A stretch of 61,841 nucleotides of DNA from Bacteroidaceae bacterium. Its GTDB lineage: Bacteria > Bacteroidota > Bacteroidia > Bacteroidales > Bacteroidaceae. A program made the position numbers and the translations under genes. How positions within the stretch are numbered: the first letter of the stretch is position 1; each line of letters opens with the position of its first letter. Of this stretch, positions 33,079 through 40,149 are shown one piece after another. The notes beneath the pieces are model-generated. The model made no database searches. It saw nothing but the letters and a program-made list of their open reading frames with translations, and was not told where the DNA came from. The stretch is from NCBI GenBank assembly GCA_024401305.1, contig JAKSLI010000013.1, positions 1 to 61,841 on the forward strand, given 5' to 3'.

Positions 33079-34353
33079 TTACTTTGCTGGAGCTGGTTCT
33101 ACAGCTGGCTTCTCTGCCTTAGCCTTCTTACCACGCATTACACCGTAAGCGACGAGACCGACAACGATTGCGAGGATGATGCAGCCGATAACTGGACGAT
33201 ACCAAATCCAAGCAAGAGCGATGATGATGAGCGACCAAGCGATACCGAGGATACCTGCAACGAGACCAACGCCCATTTCAACGATGTCAGCAAGGAATGG
33301 AAGAACCTTGAAGAGCATGTAGAGGATGCCGAAGATAGACTTGAACGCACCGATGATGAGGAGAACGCCGATGATACGAAGAACCCAAGTGAGGAGTGAG
33401 TTGTTGTCATGTTCTGTCTGGAACATCTCTTCCATAGAGTGAGAACCTACTGAGAGTACAGAGAGAGTCTTGCCGTTCTTTGCAACGAACTTAGCGAAAG
33501 TCTCGTTCTGAGTCTTTGCGATTACAGAAGCAGCCTTAGGAGCAGTTACATACTTGAAAGTGATGCGCATATCGCCTACTTCAGGAGAACCAGAGTTGCG
33601 ACCGATATAGAGCACGTTGCCCTGCTGGTGAATCATGTTAGTCTCTGCAAGATTTGTAGGAGCAGCGGCTGTAGTGTCGTTAACTTCCTGAACAGCAGCA
33701 CCGTTTGAAAGCACTGAGCTACCGCCAGCACGCTTGCTGAGCTCGATAACCTGGTCTGCAGGGAGGTTGATGTCAAGGTCTTTGTAACCACTGATCTGGC
33801 TGATGAGGAAACCTGGGAGGTCATAGCCACCGAACTTAACGTTCTCTGCTATTTCGCTTTCGTCATCGATACCAGTGATCTTCACTGTGTTAGTATGACC
33901 AGCCTCCTTGAAGCTTGCTGAGCTTTCTGGAGAGCTAACCCACTTCTGCTCGTAAGTGTAAGTAGTGATGATCTCTTCGCCACCGCCTACCTTATCTCTG
34001 TGCTCCTCGTGCTTGTTCTCTACCCACTGGTAGTATTCTACGTCACGGCTGAGCTTTACGCAGACAGCACCTACCTTGAACATAGGGTCAGAGAGAGAGT
34101 CCTTTGTAGATGTAGGAGCGATAGCATGGATGAGCTGTCCTTCGTATTCTGGATCAACTTTTGTTACATCTTCTACATGCACGCAAGCGCCCTGTGCTTC
34201 TTCGAGCATCTTTTCTGTCTTTACGAAGCTACCTTCGTTCCACCAAAGGAGGATAGTACCGATAAGGAGCATGACGAAACCTGTGCCGATGCCCTTGAAT
34301 GAATTGCCAAGGCGTGAGCCGTAGCTAACAGTTCTTGTTTCTGTGTAAGCCAT
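33079..34353 (-). CDS. TMEM43 family membrane protein
   Basis: 424 aa. One membrane segment near the N-terminus (GTGFVMLLIGTILLWWNEG) is followed by a large extracytoplasmic domain with VEYYQWVENKHEEHRD and a KWVSSPESSASFKEAGH segment, then three or four membrane helices from about residue 320 and a short Lys/Pro/Ala tail. The WWNEG motif and W.E..H pattern are typical of bacterial TMEM43 (LUMA) homologues, proteins of unknown biochemical role that organise membranes in animals. It starts 46 bp after the 50-aa small gene and precedes LemA and the TPM pair, suggesting a membrane-domain or stress function for the group. Confidence 0.8.
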   Translation of the reverse strand: MAYTETRTVSYGSRLGNSFKGIGTGFVMLLIGTILLWWNEGSFVKTEKMLEEAQGACVHVEDVTKVDPEYEGQLIHAIAPTSTKDSLSDPMFKVGAVCVKLSRDVEYYQWVENKHEEHRDKVGGGEEIITTYTYEQKWVSSPESSASFKEAGHTNTVKITGIDDESEIAENVKFGGYDLPGFLISQISGYKDLDINLPADQVIELSKRAGGSSVLSNGAAVQEVNDTTAAAPTNLAETNMIHQQGNVLYIGRNSGSPEVGDMRITFKYVTAPKAASVIAKTQNETFAKFVAKNGKTLSVLSVGSHSMEEMFQTEHDNNSLLTWVLRIIGVLLIIGAFKSIFGILYMLFKVLPFLADIVEMGVGLVAGILGIAWSLIIIALAWIWYRPVIGCIILAIVVGLVAYGVMRGKKAKAEKPAVEPAPAK

Positions 34354-34399
34354 AATTTTTTGATTATTAGTTTAATATTCTTTTTTGTTATTCTTTTCG

Positions 34400-34552
34400 T
34401 TATTTTTTCTTCCACCAGAGCTTTAGTCTGTCAAGCAGGGTTGTAGGTTGCTTCTTCTGCCTGATTTCCCTGCTTTCCGCAATTTGAACCATCTGTCGAA
34501 TCTGCTCGTCGATGATTCTTTCTACGTCCATATTTTTGGTACTGTCTGCCAT
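34400..34552 (-). CDS. Small conserved-looking protein, 50 aa
   Basis: A short frame reads MADSTKNMDVERIIDEQI... and ends LDRLKLWWKKK at TAA (34400-34402). It has 50 residues from ATG 34552, or 53 from ATG 34561. It is an acidic helix followed by a basic amphipathic tail with WW, suggesting a membrane-surface peptide. A promoter lies about 90 bp upstream and the TMEM43-like gene starts 46 bp downstream, so it is likely the first gene of that unit. I recognise no family. The protein-like composition and promoter make it better than a chance frame. Confidence 0.55.
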   Translation of the reverse strand: MADSTKNMDVERIIDEQIRQMVQIAESREIRQKKQPTTLLDRLKLWWKKK

Positions 34553-34641
34553 GATAATCATAAAAGCTGTTTCTTTTTATGGTGTTTTTACTGTTGTTTT
34601 TCCGGCTTTTCGTGTTTTATCATGCCTTATTGTTTCCGCTG

Positions 34642-34668
34642 CAAATATACAATATTATTATATATCAA
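34642..34668 (-). promoter_or_regulatory. Promoter of the small-gene/TMEM43/LemA/TPM unit
   Basis: TATATTTG on the minus strand (complement of 34642-34649) matches the -7 TAnnTTTG element. A TTG (complement of 34666-34668) lies 16 bp upstream, a little close for a -33 element. The resulting leader to ATG 34552 would be about 80 nt. Confidence 0.55.
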
Positions 34669-35057
34669 CGAAACATTTCACGAAAAACTTTCAAAAACGG
34701 TCTGATTTTTCTTTGTTTTTTGCTTTTCTCATGGAAGATGTGGCCGTTAGCGCCACACCTTCCGAGCATCAAGCGTATGAATATATAGGTTGTTGTGACA
34801 TTGGATTATGCCTCGTGGAATTGTTTCCGGTTGCAAAAGTAAGATGTTTGGATGAGTAACACTTGCAATATTCTGCCAAAATCTTGGATTTTTCCGACAA
34901 AATGCAGTTTGCAATTTGTAAAAAATAACTACAAATAGTATGTAAATGTCTGATAATCAATGTGCAAAAAGTGCAAAAAGAGTGTGCAAAAGAACCCTTG
35001 GAATAATAAGGAAAAACATGCTTTTTTGCATAAAATTTCATGTTTTTCTTCCGTTTC

Positions 35058-35079
35058 TTGCAGTAATTTATTAATTTTG
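35058..35079 (+). promoter_or_regulatory. Possible promoter of the HAD-tat region
   Basis: TAATTTTG at 35072-35079 matches the -7 element. The only nearby TTG (35058-35060) is 11 bp away, too close, so the -33 element is weak or absent. The HAD start codon is 77 bp downstream. Confidence 0.45.
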
Positions 35080-35155
35080 CGGCAGTTTTTTCAACACAAA
35101 TAAGCATTGTAATCACTTACACAAATATAAAAAAACCAATTTTTACCACTTATTT

Positions 35156-35785
35156 ATGATTAAGAATCTGATATTCGACTTCGGCGGCGTACTTGTAAAC
35201 CTTGACAAAGATATATGCGTGAATGAGTTTAGGAAGATAAATGCAGAGGAAGTTGCACACTATGTTGACTTCTGCATACAGGAAGACCTCTTCCATGAAC
35301 TGGAGATTGGCAACATCACTGTGCCTCAATTCTGCGAGGAAGTCAGGAAAAAGGCGCCAAACTGCACTGGTACAGACCAACAGATCTGCGATGCTTGGGC
35401 ATCACTACTTACTGATATGCCAGTTCATCGCCTTGAGGCGCTTCTCAAGCTTAAGGAGAACTACCGTCTTTTCCTTCTTTCAAACACCAACGAGATTCAT
35501 TGGGAGATGGCAGAAGACCTATTCTTCTGTCAGGTGGAAGGTCTCACCCTGGACGACTACTTTGAGAAATCATACCTCTCTTGCCGCCTCGGAATGATAA
35601 AGCCATCGCCAGAAATCTTCGAGCATGTCCTGAAGGAAAACGGTCTGAATCCGGAAGAAACCGTCTTCATCGATGATTCTCCAAAGAACTGTGCGGCGGC
35701 AGAGAGCGTAGGAATCAAAGCATTCCATTCGCCAACAGGAGAAGATTGGATTAAGCATTTCGCAAATGAACTAGTTGAGGCGTGA
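35156..35785 (+). CDS. HAD-superfamily hydrolase, subfamily IA (YihX-like)
   Basis: 209 aa. Motif I is FDFGGVLV, with the nucleophile Asp at residue 8 and Gly at the usual general-acid position, as in the YihX-type group. Motif II is LLSNTNEIHW, motif III lysine is in GMIKPSPEIFEH and motif IV is FIDDSPKN. A four-helix cap occupies residues 15-85. These enzymes dephosphorylate small metabolites such as sugar phosphates. tatA starts about 95 bp downstream; no functional link to export is evident. Confidence 0.9.
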   Translation: MIKNLIFDFGGVLVNLDKDICVNEFRKINAEEVAHYVDFCIQEDLFHELEIGNITVPQFCEEVRKKAPNCTGTDQQICDAWASLLTDMPVHRLEALLKLKENYRLFLLSNTNEIHWEMAEDLFFCQVEGLTLDDYFEKSYLSCRLGMIKPSPEIFEHVLKENGLNPEETVFIDDSPKNCAAAESVGIKAFHSPTGEDWIKHFANELVEA

Positions 35786-35880
35786 TAATTCAACTTCCGC
35801 AAATTTCACAAAGCATTTTTTACATTGAAAGCAAATATCTTTCTTATATTCTAACCAATATACTATTAACATATTAACAC

Positions 35881-36078
35881 ATGTTTGGATTAAGACTACC
35901 TGAATTACTGGTAATAGCTCTCGTTATACTTCTTCTTTTTGGAGGAAAGAAACTACCGGAACTGATGAAAGGCCTCGGTAAGGGAATAAAAGGCTTCAAA
36001 GACGGAATGAAAGATATAGAAAATCCGAAGGATACAGAGAAACCTTCAGATGAAGAAAATCCTAAATCGTCAAATTAA
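35881..36078 (+). CDS. tatA: Twin-arginine translocase subunit TatA/E
   Basis: 65 aa: a single N-terminal membrane helix ([26 protein letters not shown]) with the conserved FG-x-KLPE hinge, an amphipathic helix ([14 protein letters not shown]) and an acidic polar tail. TatA multimers form the pathway for folded proteins across the inner membrane. There is no TatB, the usual state in Bacteroidota, so this protein probably acts in both roles. tatC begins 30 bp later, and downstream genes include a clear Tat substrate. Confidence 0.95.
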   Translation: MFGLRLPELLVIALVILLLFGGKKLPELMKGLGKGIKGFKDGMKDIENPKDTEKPSDEENPKSSN

Positions 36079-36108
36079 TTGTAAATCTGTAAATCCGCAA
36101 ATTAACAG

Positions 36109-36864
36109 ATGCCTTTGACTTTCTGGGATCATCTTGAGGAACTGCGCTCCACGCTGATAAGGATTATAGTGGCTGTTGTTGTCACTTCCGCAATAGCTTT
36201 CTCGTTCAAGGACACACTCTTCGACATCGTTCTCGCTCCTCATCGCAGCGATTTCATCACTTATCAGTTGCTTAATGCAGAGGATTTCAAGATTAGTTTG
36301 ATGAATGTGGGACTCACTGAGCAGTTTGTTGTCCATGTGAAGGCGGCATTCTGCTTTGGTGTTCTTGTGGCATCGCCATACATCCTCTTTCTGCTTTTCC
36401 GTTTCATCTCTCCTGCACTTTATGCAAATGAGAAGAAATACGGTAGGGGAGTTGTTTTCGGAGGCTATGTGATGTTTATTATCGGTGCGCTCGTGAACTA
36501 CTTCCTCATCTTCCCGCTCACGGTAAGATTCCTCGGCACCTATCAGGTCAGCACGGATGTGACGAACATGCTCACGCTAGATTCCTACATTGACAACCTG
36601 ATGATGCTCACGCTGATGATGGGAGTCGTGTTCGAACTGCCCGTAATCTGCTGGCTATTAGGCAAGATGGGACTGATAAACTCTAGGATGATGGCGAAAT
36701 ATCGCCGCCATGCCTTCGTGGCAATTCTCATCCTCGCCGCAATAATAACTCCAACAGGCGATCCTTTTACGCTTTTCGCTGTCAGCCTGCCTATCTGGTT
36801 GCTGTATGAACTGAGCATAAAGGTAATGCCGAAAGTTCGCTCTACGAGCGAGGGTAAAGGCTAA
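36109..36864 (+). CDS. tatC: Twin-arginine translocase subunit TatC
   Basis: 251 aa with six predicted membrane helices. The signature FWDHLEELRSTLIRI at the N-terminus and the periplasmic P-x-x-T-F-E-like loop region (TTPTGDP after helix five) are in place. TatC binds the twin-arginine signal. The last residues (VRSTSEGKG) are encoded by the start of a repeat that reappears after the Fe-S gene at about 38548, so the C-terminal tail has been replaced or extended by repeat sequence. It is co-directional with tatA and with the two Fe-S genes that follow. Confidence 0.95.
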   Translation: MPLTFWDHLEELRSTLIRIIVAVVVTSAIAFSFKDTLFDIVLAPHRSDFITYQLLNAEDFKISLMNVGLTEQFVVHVKAAFCFGVLVASPYILFLLFRFISPALYANEKKYGRGVVFGGYVMFIIGALVNYFLIFPLTVRFLGTYQVSTDVTNMLTLDSYIDNLMMLTLMMGVVFELPVICWLLGKMGLINSRMMAKYRRHAFVAILILAAIITPTGDPFTLFAVSLPIWLLYELSIKVMPKVRSTSEGKG

Positions 36865-37007
36865 AAGCTAAAGGCTTTGCCCATTAACCGAGCCGCGAAC
36901 AATCCGTATGGCTGCCTTTAGCTTTTAGCCTTCAGCCTCGCGGCAAGCCGCGAACAATCCGCATGGAGGCCTTTACCCTCAATTTGAGTTTACGAAAATT
37001 GAATAAA
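36837..37007. repeat. Composite repeat (hairpin, GGCTAAA tracts, fixed 3' block) before the Fe-S gene
   Basis: It starts with GTTCGCTC..GAGCGAG, continues with GGGTAAAGGCTAAAAGCTAAAGG, then the complementary TTTAGC/TTTAGCC tract, two GCCGCGAACAATCCG(T/C)ATGG segments, and ends with a 38-nt block (36970-37007) identical to 38648-38685. The first part encodes the TatC tail; the last lies 9 bp before the next start. The unit forms stem-loops. Confidence 0.8.
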
Positions 37008-37016
37008 AAATATACT

Positions 37017-38546
37017 ATGCTAAAAATCATTCGCCGTACGCTTGCCGCCATCGTTGGCTTGGCAATGCTACTGATGTTCCTTGATTTCACCGGCACATTC
37101 CACGCTTGGTTTGCATGGCTTGCCAAGGTGCAGCTTCTTCCTGCTATTCTTGCAGTGAATGTCGGTGTGCTCGCAGCGCTTGTAGTGCTGACTTTCGTTT
37201 TCGGTAGAATCTACTGTTCCGTGATTTGTCCGCTTGGTATCATGCAGGACTTCATTGCGCGTATCGGTCGCATTCGCCGCAAGAATCCGTATTCTTATTC
37301 AAAGCCAAAGAACTGGCTCCGCTATGCCATGCTTGTGCTTTTGGTTGTTGGTGTGGTTGCTTCCGTGGCAATCGTTGTAGAGGTTCTTGCACCTTACAGC
37401 ACCTTCGGTCGCATCGTGACATCGCTCTTCCAGCCTCTTTACATCCTTGTAAACAATCTCTTTGCGTCTATCGCTGAGAGTGCCGACAGCTATGCGTTCT
37501 ACAAGAAGGAACTATGGATTGAGTCGGGCATATTCATTGCTGTTACTGCTGTTCATTTCCTCGTTATCGCCGTACTTGCATGGCGTAATGGCAGAACATA
37601 CTGTAACACAATCTGTCCTGTAGGAACATTGCTTGGCTTCATCTCACGCTTCTCTCTCTTGAAGATAAAGATAGATGAGACAAAGTGCAGAAAGTGCGGC
37701 AAATGTTCAAAGAATTGCAAGGCTGCTTGCATAGATTTCAAGTCAATGACTGTTGACCATAGCCGTTGCGTAGCTTGCGGAGATTGCTTGGAACATTGCT
37801 CATTCGGAGCGCTTTCATATGGAAAAAGTTTCAGTGGTTTCAAAAGTTTCAGCAGTTCCAATGAAACCTCTGAAACCCATGAAACTTCTGAAACCTCTGG
37901 AACTTCCGAAACCGTTGACACCAGCAAACGCGCTTTCCTCCTTTCTGCTGCTATGGCAACTACAGCCGCAGCTTTCGCGGAAGGCAAGATAAAGCTTGAT
38001 GGCGGTCTTGCGAAGATAGAAGGCAAGGAATCGCCTAAGCGCACAACTCCTCTCACGCCTCCTGGTTCACTCTCTGCACAGAACCTTGCTAAGCATTGCA
38101 CTGCTTGCCAGCTCTGTATCAGCGAATGTCCTAACAATGTGCTTCGCCCTTCTACCGGCCTCGGCAATTTCATGCAGCCAGTGATGTCTTACGACCGCGG
38201 TTACTGTCGCCTCGAATGTACTCGCTGCTCTGATGTCTGTCCAACATCGGCTATCCGTTCCATTGAGAAGGAAGATCGTACTGCCATTCAGGTAGGCCAT
38301 GCAGTACTTTTGAAGAAGAACTGTCTCGCTGCCAATGGCAAAGCTTCTTGTGGCAACTGCGCTCGCCATTGTCCTGTGCAGGCAATAGAGATGGTGGCTG
38401 TAAACCCTGACGATCCAGAATCTCCAAAGATTCCTGCTATCGACGAGAATAAATGCATCGGTTGCGGTGCGTGCGAAAACCTTTGTCCTGTACGCCCATT
38501 CTCAGCAATTTACATTGAAGGACACGAAAAGCATAAGGAGGTATAG
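37017..38546 (+). CDS. Membrane polyferredoxin resembling a NapH-NapG fusion
   Basis: 509 aa from ATG 37017; the longer frame from 36963 lies in the repeat. The first part has four or five membrane helices with two CxxxCP motifs (YCSVICPLG, YCNTICPVG) as in NapH/NosR/RdxA proteins, followed by two [4Fe-4S] motifs (CRKCGKCSKNC, CVACGDCLEHC). A linker of iterated GAAAC-type DNA (residues about 271-302) leads into SKRAFLLSAAMATTAAAFA, which looks like an internal Tat-type segment with KR in place of RR. The C-terminal half carries further clusters (CTACQLCISEC, CTRCSDVC, CGNCARHC, CIGCGACENLC) like NapG. It probably relays quinol electrons to a periplasmic partner, perhaps the next gene's product. 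Confidence 0.8.
   Translation: MLKIIRRTLAAIVGLAMLLMFLDFTGTFHAWFAWLAKVQLLPAILAVNVGVLAALVVLTFVFGRIYCSVICPLGIMQDFIARIGRIRRKNPYSYSKPKNWLRYAMLVLLVVGVVASVAIVVEVLAPYSTFGRIVTSLFQPLYILVNNLFASIAESADSYAFYKKELWIESGIFIAVTAVHFLVIAVLAWRNGRTYCNTICPVGTLLGFISRFSLLKIKIDETKCRKCGKCSKNCKAACIDFKSMTVDHSRCVACGDCLEHCSFGALSYGKSFSGFKSFSSSNETSETHETSETSGTSETVDTSKRAFLLSAAMATTAAAFAEGKIKLDGGLAKIEGKESPKRTTPLTPPGSLSAQNLAKHCTACQLCISECPNNVLRPSTGLGNFMQPVMSYDRGYCRLECTRCSDVCPTSAIRSIEKEDRTAIQVGHAVLLKKNCLAANGKASCGNCARHCPVQAIEMVAVNPDDPESPKIPAIDENKCIGCGACENLCPVRPFSAIYIEGHEKHKEV
37827..37924. repeat. In-frame iterated palindromic tract inside the Fe-S gene
   Basis: GTTTCA-type units (AGTTTCAGTGGTTTC, AAGTTTCAGC) are followed by the complementary GAAACC/TCTGAAAC units (about eight). 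Together they form a long imperfect hairpin read in frame as S/F/G and then T/S/E-rich linker residues. The same TGAAAC unit appears in the M6 peptidase gene near 16340. Confidence 0.75.
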
Positions 38547-38547
38547 G

Positions 38548-38685
38548 TTCGCTCTTGAGCGAGGGTAAAGGCTAAAAGCTAAAGGCTAAAGGCTTTAGCT
38601 GCGCGTAGAATCAATCCGCATGGAGGCCTTTAGCCTTTACCATTTAGCCTTTACCCTCAATTTGAGTTTACGAAAATTGAATAAA
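38548..38685. repeat. Second copy of the composite hairpin repeat
   Basis: Begins GTTCGCTC..GAGCGAG, then GGGTAAAGGCTAAAAGC tracts, a middle segment with AATCCGCATGGAGGCC shared with 36955-36970, TTTAGCC/TTTACC iterations, and the same 38-nt block as 36970-37007 ending just before the next gene. It occupies the whole spacer between the two Fe-S genes. Confidence 0.8.
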
Positions 38686-38688
38686 TTT

Positions 38689-40095
38689 ATGGATAGAAGA
38701 GATTTTCTCAAGACTATAGGCGCTGCGGTTGGTACTGCAGCTGTAGGAAGTCAGTTGGCAAGTTGCGGCAAGAGCGGCGACTCTGACCTCGACAACTTCA
38801 ACAACGATAATTACGAAAACCAGCAGGAACCTCCTACTGGCAAGATGACTTATCGCACAACTCCATCCACTGGCGATAAGGTTTCCATTCTCGGTTATGG
38901 CATGATGCGTCTGCCAATGATGGAGAAGGACGAAAAGAATCCTGATGCGCCAGATGAAATCGACCAAGAGCAGGTAAACAAGCTCGTGGATTATGCTATG
39001 GAACATGGCATCAACTATTACGACACATCGCCTGTTTATTGCCAGGGTAAGTCGGAGCGTGCCACTGGTATCGCTCTCAAGCGTCATCCACGCGAGAGTT
39101 TCTATGTTGCTACAAAGCTGTCAAACTTCTCTGAGGCTGCGTGGAGCAAGGACGGTGCCATTGCCATGTATCGCAATTCCATGAAGGAACTTCAGGTGGA
39201 TTACATTGACTACTACCTCCTCCATGCTGTTGGTGGCGGCGGTATGGATAATCTCCACAGCCGTTATCTCGACAGTGGAATAATGGATTTCCTCTTGGAA
39301 GAGCGCAAGGCTGGCAGAATCCGCAACCTCGGTTTCTCTTTCCATGGTGAGGCGGAAGTGTTCGATTGGCTTCTTGCTCACAACGACCAGTACCACTGGG
39401 ATTTCGTGCAAATCCAGATGAACTATGTTGACTGGTTGCCAAACTATACGGAAGAACAGAAGAATGTCAGCGCTGCTTATCTCTACGGAGAACTCGACAA
39501 GCTTGGCATTCCTGCCGTTATCATGGAACCACTCCTTGGCGGTCGCTTGGCGAAGTTGCCTAAGTTCGTAATCAAGAAACTCAAGGAACGTGCGCCAGAG
39601 AAGAGTCTCGCTTCATGGGCTTTCCGTTATTGCGGTACACCAAAGAACATCCTTACCGTGCTTAGTGGTATGACATATATGGAGCATCTCAAGGATAATC
39701 TGTTGGCTTACTGTCCGTTGAAGCCTCTCACAGACGAAGAAATGAACTTCCTCTACGATGTGGCAGACGATATCCGAAGTGTCGAGACTGTTCCTTGTAC
39801 AGCTTGTGCTTACTGTATGCCATGTCCTTACGGCATCGATATTCCGACAATCTTCACGCATTACAACAAGTGCCTGAACGAAGGAATCCTGCCTTCTAAT
39901 CCGAACGATTCGGAATACACTCGTCTTCGTCGCAACTACCTCATCGGACTTTCACGAAAGGTTGCGCCGGAGCGTATGCCAGACCATTGCATCGGCTGTG
40001 GCGAATGTCTCTCTCATTGTCCGCAGGAAATCAAGATTCCACACGAACTGCAGAAGATTGACCAGTTCATCAATGACCTGAAAGCAAATATATAA
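38689..40095 (+). CDS. Tat-exported aldo/keto reductase lipoprotein with [4Fe-4S] motifs
   Basis: 468 aa from ATG 38689, where the peptide MDRRDFLKTIGAAVG gives a textbook twin-arginine signal (R3-R4) with a lipobox LASC (Cys26). Residues about 60-370 form an AKR barrel: YYDTSPVYCQGKSE supplies Asp and Tyr, FYVATKL the Lys and YYLLHAV the His of the catalytic tetrad. The C-terminal part has CTACAYCMPCPYGIDIP and CIGCGECLSHCPQEIKIP clusters. It should be a folded, lipid-anchored periplasmic oxidoreductase, the obvious substrate of tatAC two genes upstream and a possible partner of the membrane polyferredoxin. The substrate is unknown. Confidence 0.88.
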   Translation: MDRRDFLKTIGAAVGTAAVGSQLASCGKSGDSDLDNFNNDNYENQQEPPTGKMTYRTTPSTGDKVSILGYGMMRLPMMEKDEKNPDAPDEIDQEQVNKLVDYAMEHGINYYDTSPVYCQGKSERATGIALKRHPRESFYVATKLSNFSEAAWSKDGAIAMYRNSMKELQVDYIDYYLLHAVGGGGMDNLHSRYLDSGIMDFLLEERKAGRIRNLGFSFHGEAEVFDWLLAHNDQYHWDFVQIQMNYVDWLPNYTEEQKNVSAAYLYGELDKLGIPAVIMEPLLGGRLAKLPKFVIKKLKERAPEKSLASWAFRYCGTPKNILTVLSGMTYMEHLKDNLLAYCPLKPLTDEEMNFLYDVADDIRSVETVPCTACAYCMPCPYGIDIPTIFTHYNKCLNEGILPSNPNDSEYTRLRRNYLIGLSRKVAPERMPDHCIGCGECLSHCPQEIKIPHELQKIDQFINDLKANI

Positions 40096-40149
40096 TTCAA
40101 CTTTCACAAGTTGAGGCTAATGGGTAATGGCCATTACCCTTCGCACCAC

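Larger units (their letters stand above)
34553..35155. other. Divergent intergenic region with two promoters and a hairpin
   Basis: About 600 bp separate the minus-strand small gene from the plus-strand HAD gene. It holds the two promoters listed, a near-perfect hairpin GGAAGaTGTGGC / GCCACAcCTTCC (34733-34763, one mismatch in 12) and otherwise AT-rich sequence. A minus-strand frame at 34769-35116 exists but its peptide is Cys/Tyr/His-rich with no structure, and it crosses the HAD promoter, so I treat it as noncoding. Confidence 0.5.

Noticed and set aside
34769-35116. Minus-strand frame of 115 aa in the intergenic region
   Set aside because: Cys/Tyr/His-rich, low-complexity peptide crossing the promoter of the HAD gene; no domain or start context.
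36963-37016. N-terminal extension of the Fe-S protein (and of the AKR at 38620-38688)
   Set aside because: The added residues are encoded by the same dispersed repeat in both genes and would destroy the Tat signal of the AKR.
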